A stretch of DNA of 64,000 bases from Streptomonospora nanhaiensis (GCF_026642255.1 NZ_CP113264.1:4464001-4528000); one strand, 5' to 3'. Positions 10,893 to 19,640 are shown, counted from the stretch's first letter. A program made the numbers and translations. Notes: generated from the sequence alone by a model not told the origin.

Positions 10893-12044
10893 TCAGAATA
10901 CCATATCATCAGTAGACATTCCCACCCACGCCGGAATGGCATCTCCTGTCATGCGACCCTGGATTATCACTTCATACTCCCCCCGGAAATCCACCCAAGG
11001 CTGTTCATTTGAATGGACATGCACCCTGCCAGAAGGAATTCTTGATCGGATTACAACCCCAGCACCACCGTCCTTGGTTGCCGCAGTTAGTGCAACCCTA
11101 GGACTAGTTGTCCAACTCGTATATTCACTGTTCGTCTTACCGTTATGATGCGACTCAGGGGTCGCGCTTCCACCGCGAGGATTCACAACTCCGTTAGTGG
11201 CATCCTCAAAAGCAGGGTTCATATCCCCCGTTTGCCCGCTTCTTTCCGAGACTCCGCGATAGACAGTTGTTCCACCACCGCAGTTGTGGTTGAGGACGTT
11301 CAGGTCCCCAACGGTCACGTGGAACGTGTGGACGCCTTGGACGGTCAGGTTATGGACCGTCGCAGGCTGGGTCCAGGCCCGGACCGCGGAGACCTGCACC
11401 CAGGTGCCCGACGAGGTCTGCAGCCACGTGCCCGGAGCCAGGTCGACCGCGTCGACCCACTGCCCCAAGTCGGGCACCCAGAACGGGTGCTCGTCGGTCG
11501 CGATGACCACGTCCCCCGTCGTTACCGGGCCAGGGATGCCCGACTGCTCGGCCTGCTGCCCTTCAGTTTCGGAACCGGTATCCTCATCAGCCGCTTCGCG
11601 CTCGGTGGTCGGGTCCACCGTGATCTGCACCAGGTGCTTGGCACCCGACCCGATGATGGTGGCCAGCACCGTCCGCGCGGTCTGCTCACCGGTCTCCGGA
11701 TCGGTCGCCAACACCTTCTCGCCGACATCGACCTCTTCGATGGGTCTGGTCGACCCGTCGGCCATCAGCACCCGTGTACCGGGCACAAAGCTGTTACCGG
11801 GTGCGCAGAGGTTGTCGATCTTGCCCGCCAGGCCACCCACGAACATCGACGCGACGTTCAGCGCCGTCTCACCGCACGCCCCCAGATCACCCGTGGTGAA
11901 GCACTCCAGGCCGACCGTGATCCCCAGCTCGTCCGCCACCAGCTGCGCCAGCCCCGCCGCTGCGGCGGCGATCAGCTTGTTGCGGGCCTCGACCTTCTCC
12001 TGCGCTCGGCGCCTCGGGGAACGCCGGATCCCGGATCCGCCGGG
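10893..12044 (-). pseudogene. 5'-truncated polymorphic toxin: Hint domain plus ADP-ribosyltransferase-like toxin
   Basis: The frame is open from 12044 and has a GTG at 11939; numbering below is from that GTG (348 aa). It begins inside a segment typical of long Rhs/YD-type toxins (EARNKLIAAAAAGLAQLVAD, ELGITVGLECFTTGDLGACG). Residues 49-220 form a pretoxin Hint domain: NSFVPGTRVLMADG at the splice-type start, TDEHPFW, and a terminal HNC (218-220) for self-cleavage. The toxin domain (221-348) has VYRG (Arg228), EYTSWTTSP (273-280) and GEYEV (Glu321, Glu323), matching the R-S-E pattern of arginine-type ADP-ribosyltransferases. The linker between the membrane-like segment and Hint is unusually short. 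No secretion or repeat region precedes it, so it is an orphan tail. Confidence 0.75.
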
Positions 12045-12072
12045 TCAGCGATCGGGGACCGGAGGGGGGTGG

Positions 12073-12100
12073 GCCGCCGTCCCGCTCCGGGGACGGCGGC
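12073..12100 (-). terminator. Hairpin after the GH3 gene
   Basis: gccgccgtccc / ggggacggcggc stem with a short loop, 8 bases after the beta-glucosidase stop on the minus strand. It lies just upstream of the toxin remnant. Confidence 0.75.
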
Positions 12101-12107
12101 CCTGCGC

Positions 12108-14378
12108 TCACGCCTCCTGGTTGATGCGGGCGATGAGGGCTTCGAGCTCCTCGCGCCCCACCGGCCCGAAGGACGCGAGGCGGCCCAGCGGGATCGAGGC
12201 CATCATGCGCACCATGTCCATGCCCAGCGCGGAGGAGTCGCCGGAGGCCAGCGGCGAGGAGGAGAGGGCCTCTCCGAGCACGGCCGCCGCCTTCGGATCG
12301 GCCATGACCTCGCCCAGCGTCGAGTCGAGCGTCACGGGAAGCCGCAGCTCGTCGCCCTCGACGGTGACCGCGGCCTCGGCCCTCAGGTCGCGGCTCGAAG
12401 CACCGGCCGACACCGTGTACTCGCCGCCCTCGACCACCCAGCGGTCGACCCGCACCTCCCAGTACGCCAGGTCCTCACGGGCCAGGAGCACGGAGACCCG
12501 CTCGCTCTGTCCGGGCTCCAGGGTCACGCCGGCGAAGCCCTTCAGCTCGCGGGGCGCCCGCGACACGGCCGAGTCGGGCTTGGAGACGTAGAACTGCACG
12601 ACCTCGCGCCCGGCCCGGTCGCCGGTGTTGGTCACGGTCAGGCTCGCCGTGACGCCGGTCCCGTCCTGCTCCAGCCGCAGGTCGGAGTAGGCGAAGCTGG
12701 TGTAGGACAGCCCGTGCCCGAAGGGGAAGGCCACCTCCGTCTCACGGGCGTCGTACCAGCGGTAGCCCACGTACAGGCCCTCGCCGTAGAGCACCGCGGA
12801 GTTCTCCCCGGGGAAGTTCAGGTACGCGGGGGTGTCCTGCAACCGCACCGGCACCGTCTCGGCCAGCCGCCCGGACGGGTTGACCCGGCCGAACAGCACG
12901 TCGGCGATCGCGCCGCCGCCCGCCTGGCCGAGCAGTGCCCCGTCGAGGATCGCCGGGGCGAGTTCGGCGACCGGGGCCAGGCGCAGCACGCCGCCGTGGG
13001 AGAGCACGACGACCGTGCGGGGCTGCGCAGCCACGACGGCGGCGAGCAGGTCGAGCTGCTCGGCGGGCAGTTCGATGTGGTCCCGGTCGAAGCCCTCGGA
13101 CTCCTGGTGCTCGGCGAGGCCGAGGAAGACCACGGCGGCGTCCGCGTTCTCCGCGTCGCGCACCGCCTGCTCGCGCAGGCCCGCGTCGACGTCCTCCCCC
13201 TCGGTGTACCCGTGGGAGAAGGTGACCGTGCCCTCCCCTGCCAAGGCGCGGATCTCCTCCAGGGGCACGTCCAGGCGCGTGGGGTTGACGTGGGAGCTGC
13301 CGCCGCCCTGGTAGCGCGGGTTCTGGGCGAACCCGCCGATGACGGCGACCGAGGAGCCCGGCGCCAGCGGCAGGAGTCCTCCCTCGTTCCTGAGAAGGAC
13401 GACGCACCGCGCCGCCACCTCGCGGGCGAGCGTGTGGTGTGCCTCGGCGTCCTGCGCCGCGACCTCGTGGGTCCCCGACTCCCGCGACGCCCGCTCCCCG
13501 CGGGCGTGGGCCGCCTTCGCGGCCAGCGCGGCCACGCGGGAGGCGGCCGTGCGGACGTCCTCCGGTGAGCAGGAGCCGTCCTCCACCGCGGCGACCAGCC
13601 GCGCGTCGCTCGCCCCGCCGTCGCCGGGCATCTCCAGGTCCAGCCCCGCCGGGACCGAGGCGGAGCGCTCCCGCACCGCGCCCCAGTCGCTGACGACCAC
13701 GCCGTCGAAGCCCCACTCCTCGCGCAGCACGGTGGTGAGCAGCCAGTGGTCCTCGGAGGCGTAGACGCCGTTGATGCGGTTGTAGGAGCACATCACGGTC
13801 CACGGGGCGGACGTGCGCACGACCTTCTGGAAGGCGCGCAGGTAGATCTCGCGCAGCGTGCGCGGGTCGATGTTCGAGCTGGAGCGCATCCGGTCGTGTT
13901 CGGCGTTGTTGGCGGCGAAGTGCTTGAGCGAGGCGCCCACGCCGGTGCCCTGGAGCCCGGTCACCCAGGCGCCGCCGAGGACGCCGGTGAGGAAGGGGTC
14001 TTCGGAGTAGTACTCGAAGTTGCGTCCGCCGCGCGGGTCGCGCTTGATGTTGATCCCCGGGCCCAGGAGCACGTCGACCCCCAGGGCTCCGGCCTCGGTC
14101 CCGAGTGCGGCGCCCACCCGCCGGACCAGGTCGGGGTCCCAGCTCTGGGCCAGGCCCACGGCCGGCGGGAAGCAGGTCGCGGGAAGGCTCTCGGCGAGCC
14201 CGAGGTGGTCGGTGGCTCCGGCCTGGCGGCGCACCCCGTGCGGCCCGTCGGTGAGCACGAGGGAGGGGACCTCCCCCACGGCCTTGGTGCTCCAGAAGTC
14301 GGCGCCGCCGCTCAGCGAGGCCAGCTCCGCGAGGGTGAGCCCGCTCAGGTCGGGGACGGGTCCGGGGTGTGCGTTCAA
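12108..14378 (-). CDS. Glycoside hydrolase family 3 beta-glucosidase with fibronectin III-like C-terminus
   Basis: 756 residues from TTG 14378, chosen because aaggag lies 8 bases upstream and it gives the family N-terminus LTLAELASLSGGADFWSTKAV; a GTG at 14426 is possible. The TIM-barrel domain has DGPHGVRRQ, LLGPGINIKRDPRGGRNFEYYSEDP, KHFAANNAE and the nucleophile region GVVVSDWGAV. The alpha/beta sandwich follows (VAVIGGFAQNPRYQGGGSSHV). The C-terminal FnIII-like domain is VTNTGDRAGREVVQFYV. No signal peptide, so it acts on imported beta-glucosides. The divergent TetR gene is the probable regulator. Confidence 0.93.
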   Translation of the reverse strand: MNAHPGPVPDLSGLTLAELASLSGGADFWSTKAVGEVPSLVLTDGPHGVRRQAGATDHLGLAESLPATCFPPAVGLAQSWDPDLVRRVGAALGTEAGALGVDVLLGPGINIKRDPRGGRNFEYYSEDPFLTGVLGGAWVTGLQGTGVGASLKHFAANNAEHDRMRSSSNIDPRTLREIYLRAFQKVVRTSAPWTVMCSYNRINGVYASEDHWLLTTVLREEWGFDGVVVSDWGAVRERSASVPAGLDLEMPGDGGASDARLVAAVEDGSCSPEDVRTAASRVAALAAKAAHARGERASRESGTHEVAAQDAEAHHTLAREVAARCVVLLRNEGGLLPLAPGSSVAVIGGFAQNPRYQGGGSSHVNPTRLDVPLEEIRALAGEGTVTFSHGYTEGEDVDAGLREQAVRDAENADAAVVFLGLAEHQESEGFDRDHIELPAEQLDLLAAVVAAQPRTVVVLSHGGVLRLAPVAELAPAILDGALLGQAGGGAIADVLFGRVNPSGRLAETVPVRLQDTPAYLNFPGENSAVLYGEGLYVGYRWYDARETEVAFPFGHGLSYTSFAYSDLRLEQDGTGVTASLTVTNTGDRAGREVVQFYVSKPDSAVSRAPRELKGFAGVTLEPGQSERVSVLLAREDLAYWEVRVDRWVVEGGEYTVSAGASSRDLRAEAAVTVEGDELRLPVTLDSTLGEVMADPKAAAVLGEALSSSPLASGDSSALGMDMVRMMASIPLGRLASFGPVGREELEALIARINQEA

Positions 14379-14536
14379 GGCACGAGCTCCTTCGTGTCGG
14401 TCGTAGGTCCCCTCGCGGTGCTTCACCCGGTGCCGTGCCGCGGTCGCGGTGGCCCCGCAAGGCCCCGGATCCCGCGTTCCGCGCCCGCGGGACGGCGGTG
14501 CCGCCGCCGTGCGGTGGACGCCGAGGGCGGCCCCTC

Positions 14537-14559
14537 AAAACTGAGTGAGGATGAGTTTT
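14537..14559. promoter_or_regulatory. Inverted repeat, candidate TetR operator between the GH3 gene and tetR
   Basis: AAAACT and AGTTTT arms 11 bases apart, in a locally AT-rich patch between the divergent genes. A suitable position for the TetR-family product to control both. Confidence 0.4.
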
Positions 14560-14628
14560 CGCAAGGGATTCGCAGCATACCGGCCTGCTTGAAGTCGGAA
14601 CAAGGGCATCGCTTCGAGGAAATTCGAG

Positions 14629-14658
14629 TCGACATCGGTTTTGGGGGAAGCCTAGAGT
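14629..14658 (+). promoter_or_regulatory. Promoter of the TetR gene, leaderless
   Basis: -35 TCGACA (14629-14634), an 18-base spacer, and -10 TAGAGT (14653-14658). The ATG follows 7 bases later. Confidence 0.6.
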
Positions 14659-14665
14659 GATCACC

Positions 14666-15307
14666 ATGAGCACCACCTCCACCGGGTCGCGCGGCCCCTA
14701 CGCCCGTTCGACCGAGCGCCGCAGGAGCATCGCCCGAGCGGTGCTCGACACCGTGCTGGAGGAGGGCCACGAGCGGGTCACCACGGCAGGGACCGCCCGG
14801 CGGGCCGGGACCAGCGAGGCCACCGCGCTGTACCACTACCCCACCAAGGAGCACCTCCTCGTCGCCGCCCTGGAGCTGTCCGACGAGGAGACCGCGCTGC
14901 GGCCCTTCACGTCCGACCCCGCCATGGGCCTGGACGACCTGCGCGCGTTCGTGGACACCACGGCGGAGCGGACGCACATCATGCGTCTGCACACCGCGCT
15001 CCTGGGCCGCGCCACCTCCCCCGACCACCCGGCCCAGGAGTTCCTCTCCCGCCACAACCGGGAGGCCGTGGCGCACTTCGCCCGGGTGGTGCGCCACCGC
15101 CAGCGCGCGGGCACGGCCCACCCCGGCCTCGACGCGGTCGGGGTCGCCCGCCAGTTCCTCGCGACCTGGGACGGCCTCCAGGCCCAGTGGCTCCTGGACC
15201 CCTCCTTCGACTTCGGCGACCACCTCGTCCAGGCGTTCCGCCGCCTCACGGGACAGAACTGGATGGAGGGCCGGGCCGTGCTCCTGGACCCCTCCGTCGG
15301 CATGTGA
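14666..15307 (+). CDS. TetR-family transcriptional regulator
   Basis: 213 residues. The N-terminal HTH is readable as ARAVLDTVLEEGHERVTTAGTARRAGTSEATALYHYPTKEHLL shortened over residues 20-65, with the typical ALYHYPTKEHLL end. The C-terminal ligand/dimer domain (about 75-205) includes RDTTAERTHIMRLHTALLG-like and FLATWDGLQAQWLLDPSFD segments, the latter common in regulators of sugar and beta-glucoside genes. It is divergent from the GH3 beta-glucosidase gene, so a carbohydrate-linked repressor role is inferred. The mRNA appears leaderless. Confidence 0.9.
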   Translation: MSTTSTGSRGPYARSTERRRSIARAVLDTVLEEGHERVTTAGTARRAGTSEATALYHYPTKEHLLVAALELSDEETALRPFTSDPAMGLDDLRAFVDTTAERTHIMRLHTALLGRATSPDHPAQEFLSRHNREAVAHFARVVRHRQRAGTAHPGLDAVGVARQFLATWDGLQAQWLLDPSFDFGDHLVQAFRRLTGQNWMEGRAVLLDPSVGM

Positions 15308-15463
15308 CGCGGGAGGACGAGCCGACGTCCCGGTGACCGGGGCCGCGAACCTCCTGCGGCCGGGGCGGTTGCGGGGCGCCCGCCCTCCCGACGCATCGGC
15401 CCGTCTCATCCACGCGGCACCCGAGGCCGGGTTCCCCGTCCTGTCCGCCCCGCTCCCCTCCGA

Positions 15464-15488
15464 GGGGGACCGCCGGACCCCCGTTTTT
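15464..15488 (+). terminator. Hairpin with T run downstream of the TetR gene
   Basis: gggggacc / ggaccccc stem (one mismatch) followed by gttttt, one of the few classical T-tract terminators in the window. Confidence 0.65.
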
Positions 15489-15572
15489 CTGTGGATTCGT
15501 CCTGCCCCGCCCCGACCTGGGAGAACACCCGCCCACCGGCGGAGCCGACGGCCCGCGGCGGCCTCTCCACCG

Positions 15573-15627
15573 TTGACATCACCCACTCTTTGGTATCTAC
15601 TTTCCAAAAGGAAAGCAGATACCAAAG
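15573..15627 (+). promoter_or_regulatory. Promoter overlapped by a 40-bp palindromic operator
   Basis: -35 TTGACA lies at 15573-15578. Bases 15588-15627 form an inverted repeat: 18-base arms ctttggtatctactttcc and ggaaagcagataccaaag around a 4-A loop, with only one mismatch. The -10 region (about 15594-15601) falls inside the left arm. The next two genes encode a membrane protein and a winged-helix regulator, so autorepression by the second product is the natural reading. Confidence 0.75.
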
Positions 15628-15638
15628 AGGAGACAGAC

Positions 15639-16103
15639 ATGGCCAGCACTCCCGAGCTCGACCAAGTCGCCGAGGCCCGCAGCAGGATCGCCGCCCACGC
15701 CTCACTGCCCGGCTCCTACTGGGTGTTCCTCGCGTTCGCCGGCACTCTGATCGCGGGCCTTCCGATCTGGAGGGCGCTCCTCCCCACCGCAGGCGCCTAC
15801 CTCGACTGGGGCCTGGTCGTCCTGGCCGCGGCGTCTGCGGTCTACGCGATCGTCCGGCGGCGGCGCACCGGCGTGTACCTCCCGCGCCGCGTCACCTCCT
15901 ACCCCGGCGCCCGGATCCTGTGGGTCGCCACCCTGGCCGCCACCGGCGCCGGCTTCCTCGGCATCCAGGCCCTGGTCGACCACGGACACATGGGCCTCGC
16001 GCTCGCCGCCCTGGTCCCCGTCGCAACCGTCATGCTCGTGGGGTACATGCTCGTCCGCGCGGCCATGCGCCGGAGCATCGAGGCCGGTCGGGTCAAGCCG
16101 TGA
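15639..16103 (+). CDS. Small polytopic membrane protein, 154 aa
   Basis: About four hydrophobic helices: YWVFLAFAGTLIAGLPIW, WGLVVLAAASAVYAIV, ILWVATLAATGAGFLGIQAL and MGLALAALVPVATVMLVGYM, with basic loops (RRRRTG). No recognised domain. The ATG follows gaggagacagac, directly after the palindromic operator. The stop overlaps the GTG of the downstream winged-helix regulator (GTGA), so the two are translationally coupled. Regulator-plus-membrane-protein pairs of this kind are common in actinobacteria, but the ligand is unknown. Confidence 0.85.
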   Translation: MASTPELDQVAEARSRIAAHASLPGSYWVFLAFAGTLIAGLPIWRALLPTAGAYLDWGLVVLAAASAVYAIVRRRRTGVYLPRRVTSYPGARILWVATLAATGAGFLGIQALVDHGHMGLALAALVPVATVMLVGYMLVRAAMRRSIEAGRVKP

Positions 16104-16504
16104 CCGAGCCTGACCACCCCGGCGACGGCGAACCGGGCGCAAGCGGCACCGGGCGCCGGCCGATCCTGGAGACCGGTCCCAGGCTGGCGATGTGCGCGCT
16201 CCTGCAGAGCGCCGACTGGGTCGACTTCGCCACCGTCCGCGACCTGCTCGGCGTCAGCGACCCGATGGTGTCGAAGCACAGCCGCACCCTCGAGACCGCG
16301 GGCTACCTCGACGTCCGCAAGGGAGCGGTCGGGCGCCGCCCCAAGACGTGGTTCCGCCTGACCCCCGAGGGCCGCACGGCTTTGCGGAGCCACCTGGCCT
16401 GGCTGGCCGAGCTGGCCTCGGCCGTCGACCGGACGCTCGACGGGCGGCCCACGGACGCCTCTCCGGCCGAGCCCGCCAGCGAAGAGGACCCGAGTCGGCG
16501 GTGA
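16100..16504 (+). CDS. Winged-helix transcriptional regulator (MarR/HTH_34-like)
   Basis: 134 residues from a GTG overlapping the previous stop. The winged-helix domain covers about residues 22-110: PRLAMCALLQSADWVDFATV, LLGVSDPMVSKHSRTLETAG (recognition helix), YLDVRKGAVGRRPKTWFRLT (wing), then a helix. The C-terminal tail is Pro/Glu-rich. It probably represses its own operon through the 40-bp palindrome. A long hairpin terminator follows. Confidence 0.88.
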   Translation: MTEPDHPGDGEPGASGTGRRPILETGPRLAMCALLQSADWVDFATVRDLLGVSDPMVSKHSRTLETAGYLDVRKGAVGRRPKTWFRLTPEGRTALRSHLAWLAELASAVDRTLDGRPTDASPAEPASEEDPSRR

Positions 16505-16561
16505 CCTCCCCCGCGGCCCGTCCCGACCGGTAGGGCCGTCCGGCCCGCCGCCCCGGCACGA

Positions 16562-16607
16562 GAAGCCCCCGCTCCCCACAGGACCCCCGGTCCGGAGCGG
16601 GGGCTTC
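16562..16607 (+). terminator. Hairpin terminator after the winged-helix operon
   Basis: Perfect 14-bp arms (gaagcccccgctcc / ggagcgggggcttc) around an 18-base loop. Confidence 0.8.
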
Positions 16608-16736
16608 GTGCTGCCCGCGCCGCCCCCGGACCCGCGCGGGCAGCGGAGGGCCCCGGCGTCCTGACCCGGCCGTACAGCACCGACGAACCGGACCCCGCCC
16701 ACGGGGGTCGTGGACACACCCCTTCCGAACACCCTG

Positions 16737-16764
16737 TAGACTTTCGGAAACGATAATCGTTTTC
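16737..16764 (+). promoter_or_regulatory. -10 element and Zur box of the zinc-starvation operon
   Basis: TAGACT at 16737-16742 is a likely -10. The 19-bp palindrome at 16746-16764 (ggaaacgat a atcgttttc, one mismatch) shares GATAAYCGTTTTC with the element at 40756. It matches the known actinobacterial Zur (zinc-uptake repressor) operator type and sits over the transcription start, so zinc-loaded Zur would block the promoter. Confidence 0.75.
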
Positions 16765-16801
16765 ACTTCCTTGGTGGAAGCCCCTACGGGAAGGAGGGCA
16801 C

Positions 16802-17902
16802 ATGCGCGTGGTCCTGGTCACCGGCATACACCGGTCGGCACGTGGACTCTCGGTCGACGAACTGCTCGCCACGTCCCCAGGATCGGTGTCCGTGCACCAC
16901 GACCTGGAGGAGATCGGGGAGGGGATCGTCCACCGTGTGGTCCGGGACGCCACGGGCCGGGTCGAACGCGAGCACGTCGACCTCGTCCACGCCTGCGCCT
17001 CGTGCACGCTGCGGGAGGACCTGATCCCCTACCTGCTCCGCATGGCGGCGGAGGATCCGCCCGGCCTGTGCGTCGTGGAGGCCTGGGACGGCGTCGAACC
17101 GAAGCTGATCGCCGAGGCGATCGCCCACGAGGGGGCCCTGCGCCTGGTCGCCGTCGTCGGCGCGGTGGACTCCGGCCGCCTGGTCGAGGACCTGCTCAGC
17201 GACGACGACCTGGGCGACCGCGGCCTGGACATCGCCGAGGACGACAACCGCACCGTGAGCGAGGTGCTCACCAGGCAGATCGAGTACCCCTCGGTGATCG
17301 ATCTGTACGGGACCGACGCCGGGAGCGAGGCGCACGTCCTGGTGGAGCACCTCAACCCCGCGGCGGTCGTCGCGCTCCCCGGGTCCCGGGCGATCGACCC
17401 GACACGGGGCCTCTTCGACCCGGGGGCCGCCCACGCCCGGTCCAACCCGGCCTGGGCCCAGTACGGCGACCGCCTCGACGGGCGCGTGCGCACCTTCACC
17501 TGGACACGCACCCGCCCCCTGCACCCCCAGCGGTTCGCCGACGCCCTGGAACAGGTGCTGTCCACGAGCGTCCGCGGCCGGGGGCGCTTCTGGCTGGCCA
17601 GCCAGGCCGACTCCCTCCTCGTCTGGGAATCGTTCGGGGCGCTGCTCCTGGTGGAGGACGGCGGCCCGTGGATGGACGCCCTGCCCCCGGCCGCCATGGA
17701 CCTCGCCCCCGAGGCCAGGCGCGTCTCCGCGCTCCTGGACTGGGACCCCGAGGCGGGCGACCGGCGCCAGCACCTCTCCTTCGTCGGTGTCGGCCTCGAC
17801 ACCGCGGCCCTGGAATCACTGCTGGACTCCTGCCTGGTCACCGACGAGGAGACGGGCCAGGAATTCAGCACCGACCCCTTCGCGGAGTTCTCAGAAAGGT
17901 GA
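16802..17902 (+). CDS. COG0523 family protein with degenerate P-loop, first gene of the Zur operon
   Basis: 366 residues from ATG with gaaggagg upstream. Overall the COG0523 (CobW/YciC/ZagA) plan is kept, including a CobW C-terminal domain (about 215-355; [52 protein letters not shown]). But the P-loop position reads [11 protein letters not shown] with no GKS/T, and the CxCC metal motif is replaced by CASC in [15 protein letters not shown] hydrolysis is therefore doubtful. Likely a zinc-chaperone relative made under zinc starvation; role inferred from the Zur box and from the S18/L28/S14 genes downstream. Confidence 0.82.
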   Translation: MRVVLVTGIHRSARGLSVDELLATSPGSVSVHHDLEEIGEGIVHRVVRDATGRVEREHVDLVHACASCTLREDLIPYLLRMAAEDPPGLCVVEAWDGVEPKLIAEAIAHEGALRLVAVVGAVDSGRLVEDLLSDDDLGDRGLDIAEDDNRTVSEVLTRQIEYPSVIDLYGTDAGSEAHVLVEHLNPAAVVALPGSRAIDPTRGLFDPGAAHARSNPAWAQYGDRLDGRVRTFTWTRTRPLHPQRFADALEQVLSTSVRGRGRFWLASQADSLLVWESFGALLLVEDGGPWMDALPPAAMDLAPEARRVSALLDWDPEAGDRRQHLSFVGVGLDTAALESLLDSCLVTDEETGQEFSTDPFAEFSER

Positions 17903-17904
17903 GC

Positions 17905-18162
17905 ATGCCCGCTTCAGCACGCCGTTCCGACAAGCGCAAGACGTCGCGGACCTTCACGAACCCCCTGGGCGAACAGGACTACGTCGACTACAAGGACACC
18001 GCCCTCCTGCGCAAGTTCATCTCCGAGAAGGGGAAGATCCGCAGCCGCAGGGTGACCCGGGTCACCGCACGCCAGCAGCGGCTGATCGCCGCGGCGGTCA
18101 AGAACGCTCGCGAGATGGCCCTGCTGCCCTACCCCTCCAACACGCCGACGCAGAAGGCCTGA
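17905..18162 (+). CDS. rpsR: 30S ribosomal protein S18, zinc-independent paralogue
   Basis: 85 residues, no cysteine. S18 signature: [21 protein letters not shown] then [29 protein letters not shown]. It starts 2 bases after the COG0523 gene. Cysteine-free S18 replaces the zinc-type protein when zinc is scarce, freeing zinc from ribosomes; this fits the upstream Zur box. Confidence 0.95.
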   Translation: MPASARRSDKRKTSRTFTNPLGEQDYVDYKDTALLRKFISEKGKIRSRRVTRVTARQQRLIAAAVKNAREMALLPYPSNTPTQKA

Positions 18163-18201
18163 GAAGGACCGGAAACGGTCCTGGAAAGACAAGGAGTCAC
18201 C

Positions 18202-18438
18202 ATGTCCCGCGTATGCCAGGTCACGGGGAAGTCCCCGTCCTTCGGAAACGCCGTCTCCCACTCCCACAGGCGGACCAAGCGCAGGTTCGACCCCAACATC
18301 CAGAGCAAGCGGTACTGGCTGCCCGGCGAACAGCGCTTCGTCAAGCTCCGGGTGAGCACGAAGGGCATGAAGGTCATCGACGCGCGCGGGATCGAGCGCG
18401 TCGTCGCGGACATCCGCGCCCGCGGGGAGAAGGTCTGA
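18202..18438 (+). CDS. rpmB: 50S ribosomal protein L28, zinc-independent paralogue
   Basis: 78 residues. L28 features: [29 protein letters not shown], shortened here to its start, then [21 protein letters not shown]. Only one Cys remains (CQVTGK), so the four-Cys zinc site of the C+ form is absent. Preceded by aaggag. One base separates its stop from rpsN. Confidence 0.95.
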   Translation: MSRVCQVTGKSPSFGNAVSHSHRRTKRRFDPNIQSKRYWLPGEQRFVKLRVSTKGMKVIDARGIERVVADIRARGEKV

Positions 18439-18439
18439 G

Positions 18440-18745
18440 ATGGCGAAGAAGAGCAAGATCGCCCGCAACGAGCAGCGCAAGGCCGTCGTCGCCCGCTACG
18501 CGGAGCGCCGCGCCGAGCTGAAGCAGCTCATCAAGAGCCCCCGCACCGACGAGGACGTGCGCGCCGCGGCCCTCGCCGAACTGCGCCGCCAGCCCCGCGA
18601 CGCCAGCGCGACCCGGGTACGCAACCGCGACTCGGTGGACGGCCGCGCGCGGGGACACCTCCGCAAGTTCGGCCTCTCCCGCATCCGCTTCCGGGAGATG
18701 GCCCACCGCGGGGAGCTGCCGGGCATCACCAAGTCCAGTTGGTAG
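18440..18745 (+). CDS. rpsN: 30S ribosomal protein S14, zinc-independent paralogue
   Basis: 101 residues, the long cysteine-free S14 form (the zinc type is about 61 aa with CxxC..CxxC). Signature: [20 protein letters not shown] and [22 protein letters not shown]..., ending [10 protein letters not shown]. Third ribosomal gene of the Zur operon. A strong terminator hairpin follows, which should limit read-through to the methyltransferase and second COG0523 gene. Confidence 0.95.
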   Translation: MAKKSKIARNEQRKAVVARYAERRAELKQLIKSPRTDEDVRAAALAELRRQPRDASATRVRNRDSVDGRARGHLRKFGLSRIRFREMAHRGELPGITKSSW

Positions 18746-18763
18746 CGGAGAACCCGTGGGCGT

Positions 18764-18793
18764 CCCCGCTCCGGCTGTCCGGCCGGAGCGGGG
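18764..18793 (+). terminator. Hairpin after the ribosomal genes, internal to the zinc locus
   Basis: 11-bp arms ccccgctccgg / ccggagcgggg, 18 bases after the rpsN stop. It could be a full terminator or an attenuator for the two genes that follow. Confidence 0.7.
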
Positions 18794-18895
18794 CGCCCGG
18801 CCCCGGCCGGGCCCGCCGGAAGGGCCGCAGGCCCTCGGGAGCGGCCACGGCCACCACCCCGACCAGGGCGCACCACTTCGGCGAGGAGACGCACC

Positions 18896-19636
18896 GTGTC
18901 TGAACACAACGACCCCTACGCCCGTTCCGGGCAGTACATCGACATCATGATCGCAGGCTGGTGGGAGCACCACGGGGAGACCCTCGTCGAGGCTCTGGGG
19001 GAGCTCCCCTCCGACGCCGGCCCCGTGGTGGACGCCGGCGCCGGAGGGGGCCACGGGACCCGCCTCGTGGCCGCCGCCCTGCCCGGGGCCCGGATCCTGG
19101 CCGTCGAGCCCTCCCTCCCGCTGAGGACGGTGCTGCTCTCCCGGATCGCCGAGGACGCCGACCTGCGCGACCGGGTGACCGTGGACGGCGACGACCTGCT
19201 CTCGGCCCACCTGCCCGACCGGATCGGCGGGATGGTGATGGCCAACCTCATCGGGCACTTCAGCCCGCACGAGCGCGACCGGCTCTGGGAGGACCTGGCC
19301 CCGCGCCTGGCCCCCGGGGCGTTCATCCTGCTCAACCTCGCCGCACCGCTGAAGCCCGAGCGGGTGGAACGGGCGCGGATGAGCGAGGTCCGCCTCGGCG
19401 ACCGCTCCTACGTCGGCTGGGCCGCCGCCGAGCCCAGCGGCCCGGAGCGGGTGAACTGGCACATGACCTACGAGGTCCGCGGGGACGGGCGGGTCCTCGC
19501 CTCAGACGACGTCCGCTACGACTGGTGGACGATCACCGAGGAGGCGCTGCGCGCCGAGACCTCGCCCCACCGCCTGCGGGCCGTGCCGCACGGCCCCTCC
19601 GAGGCCGGGCTGTACAAGCTCCTCCCGGAGGGCTGA
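18896..19636 (+). CDS. Class I SAM-dependent methyltransferase in the zinc locus
   Basis: 246 residues from GTG with gaggag 8 bases upstream. SAM-binding Rossmann motifs: VVDAGAGGGHGTRLVAAALPG (motif I), ILAVEPS (II), GMVMANLIGHFSPHERDRLW (IV region). The C-terminal part (YVGWAAAEPSGPERVNWHMTY, YDWWTITEEALRAE) is lineage-specific. It lies 4 bases before the COG0523 GTPase start, so the two are probably co-transcribed. Substrate unknown; no own promoter is obvious in the 100 bases upstream. Confidence 0.88.
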   Translation: MSEHNDPYARSGQYIDIMIAGWWEHHGETLVEALGELPSDAGPVVDAGAGGGHGTRLVAAALPGARILAVEPSLPLRTVLLSRIAEDADLRDRVTVDGDDLLSAHLPDRIGGMVMANLIGHFSPHERDRLWEDLAPRLAPGAFILLNLAAPLKPERVERARMSEVRLGDRSYVGWAAAEPSGPERVNWHMTYEVRGDGRVLASDDVRYDWWTITEEALRAETSPHRLRAVPHGPSEAGLYKLLPEG

Positions 19637-19640
19637 GGCC

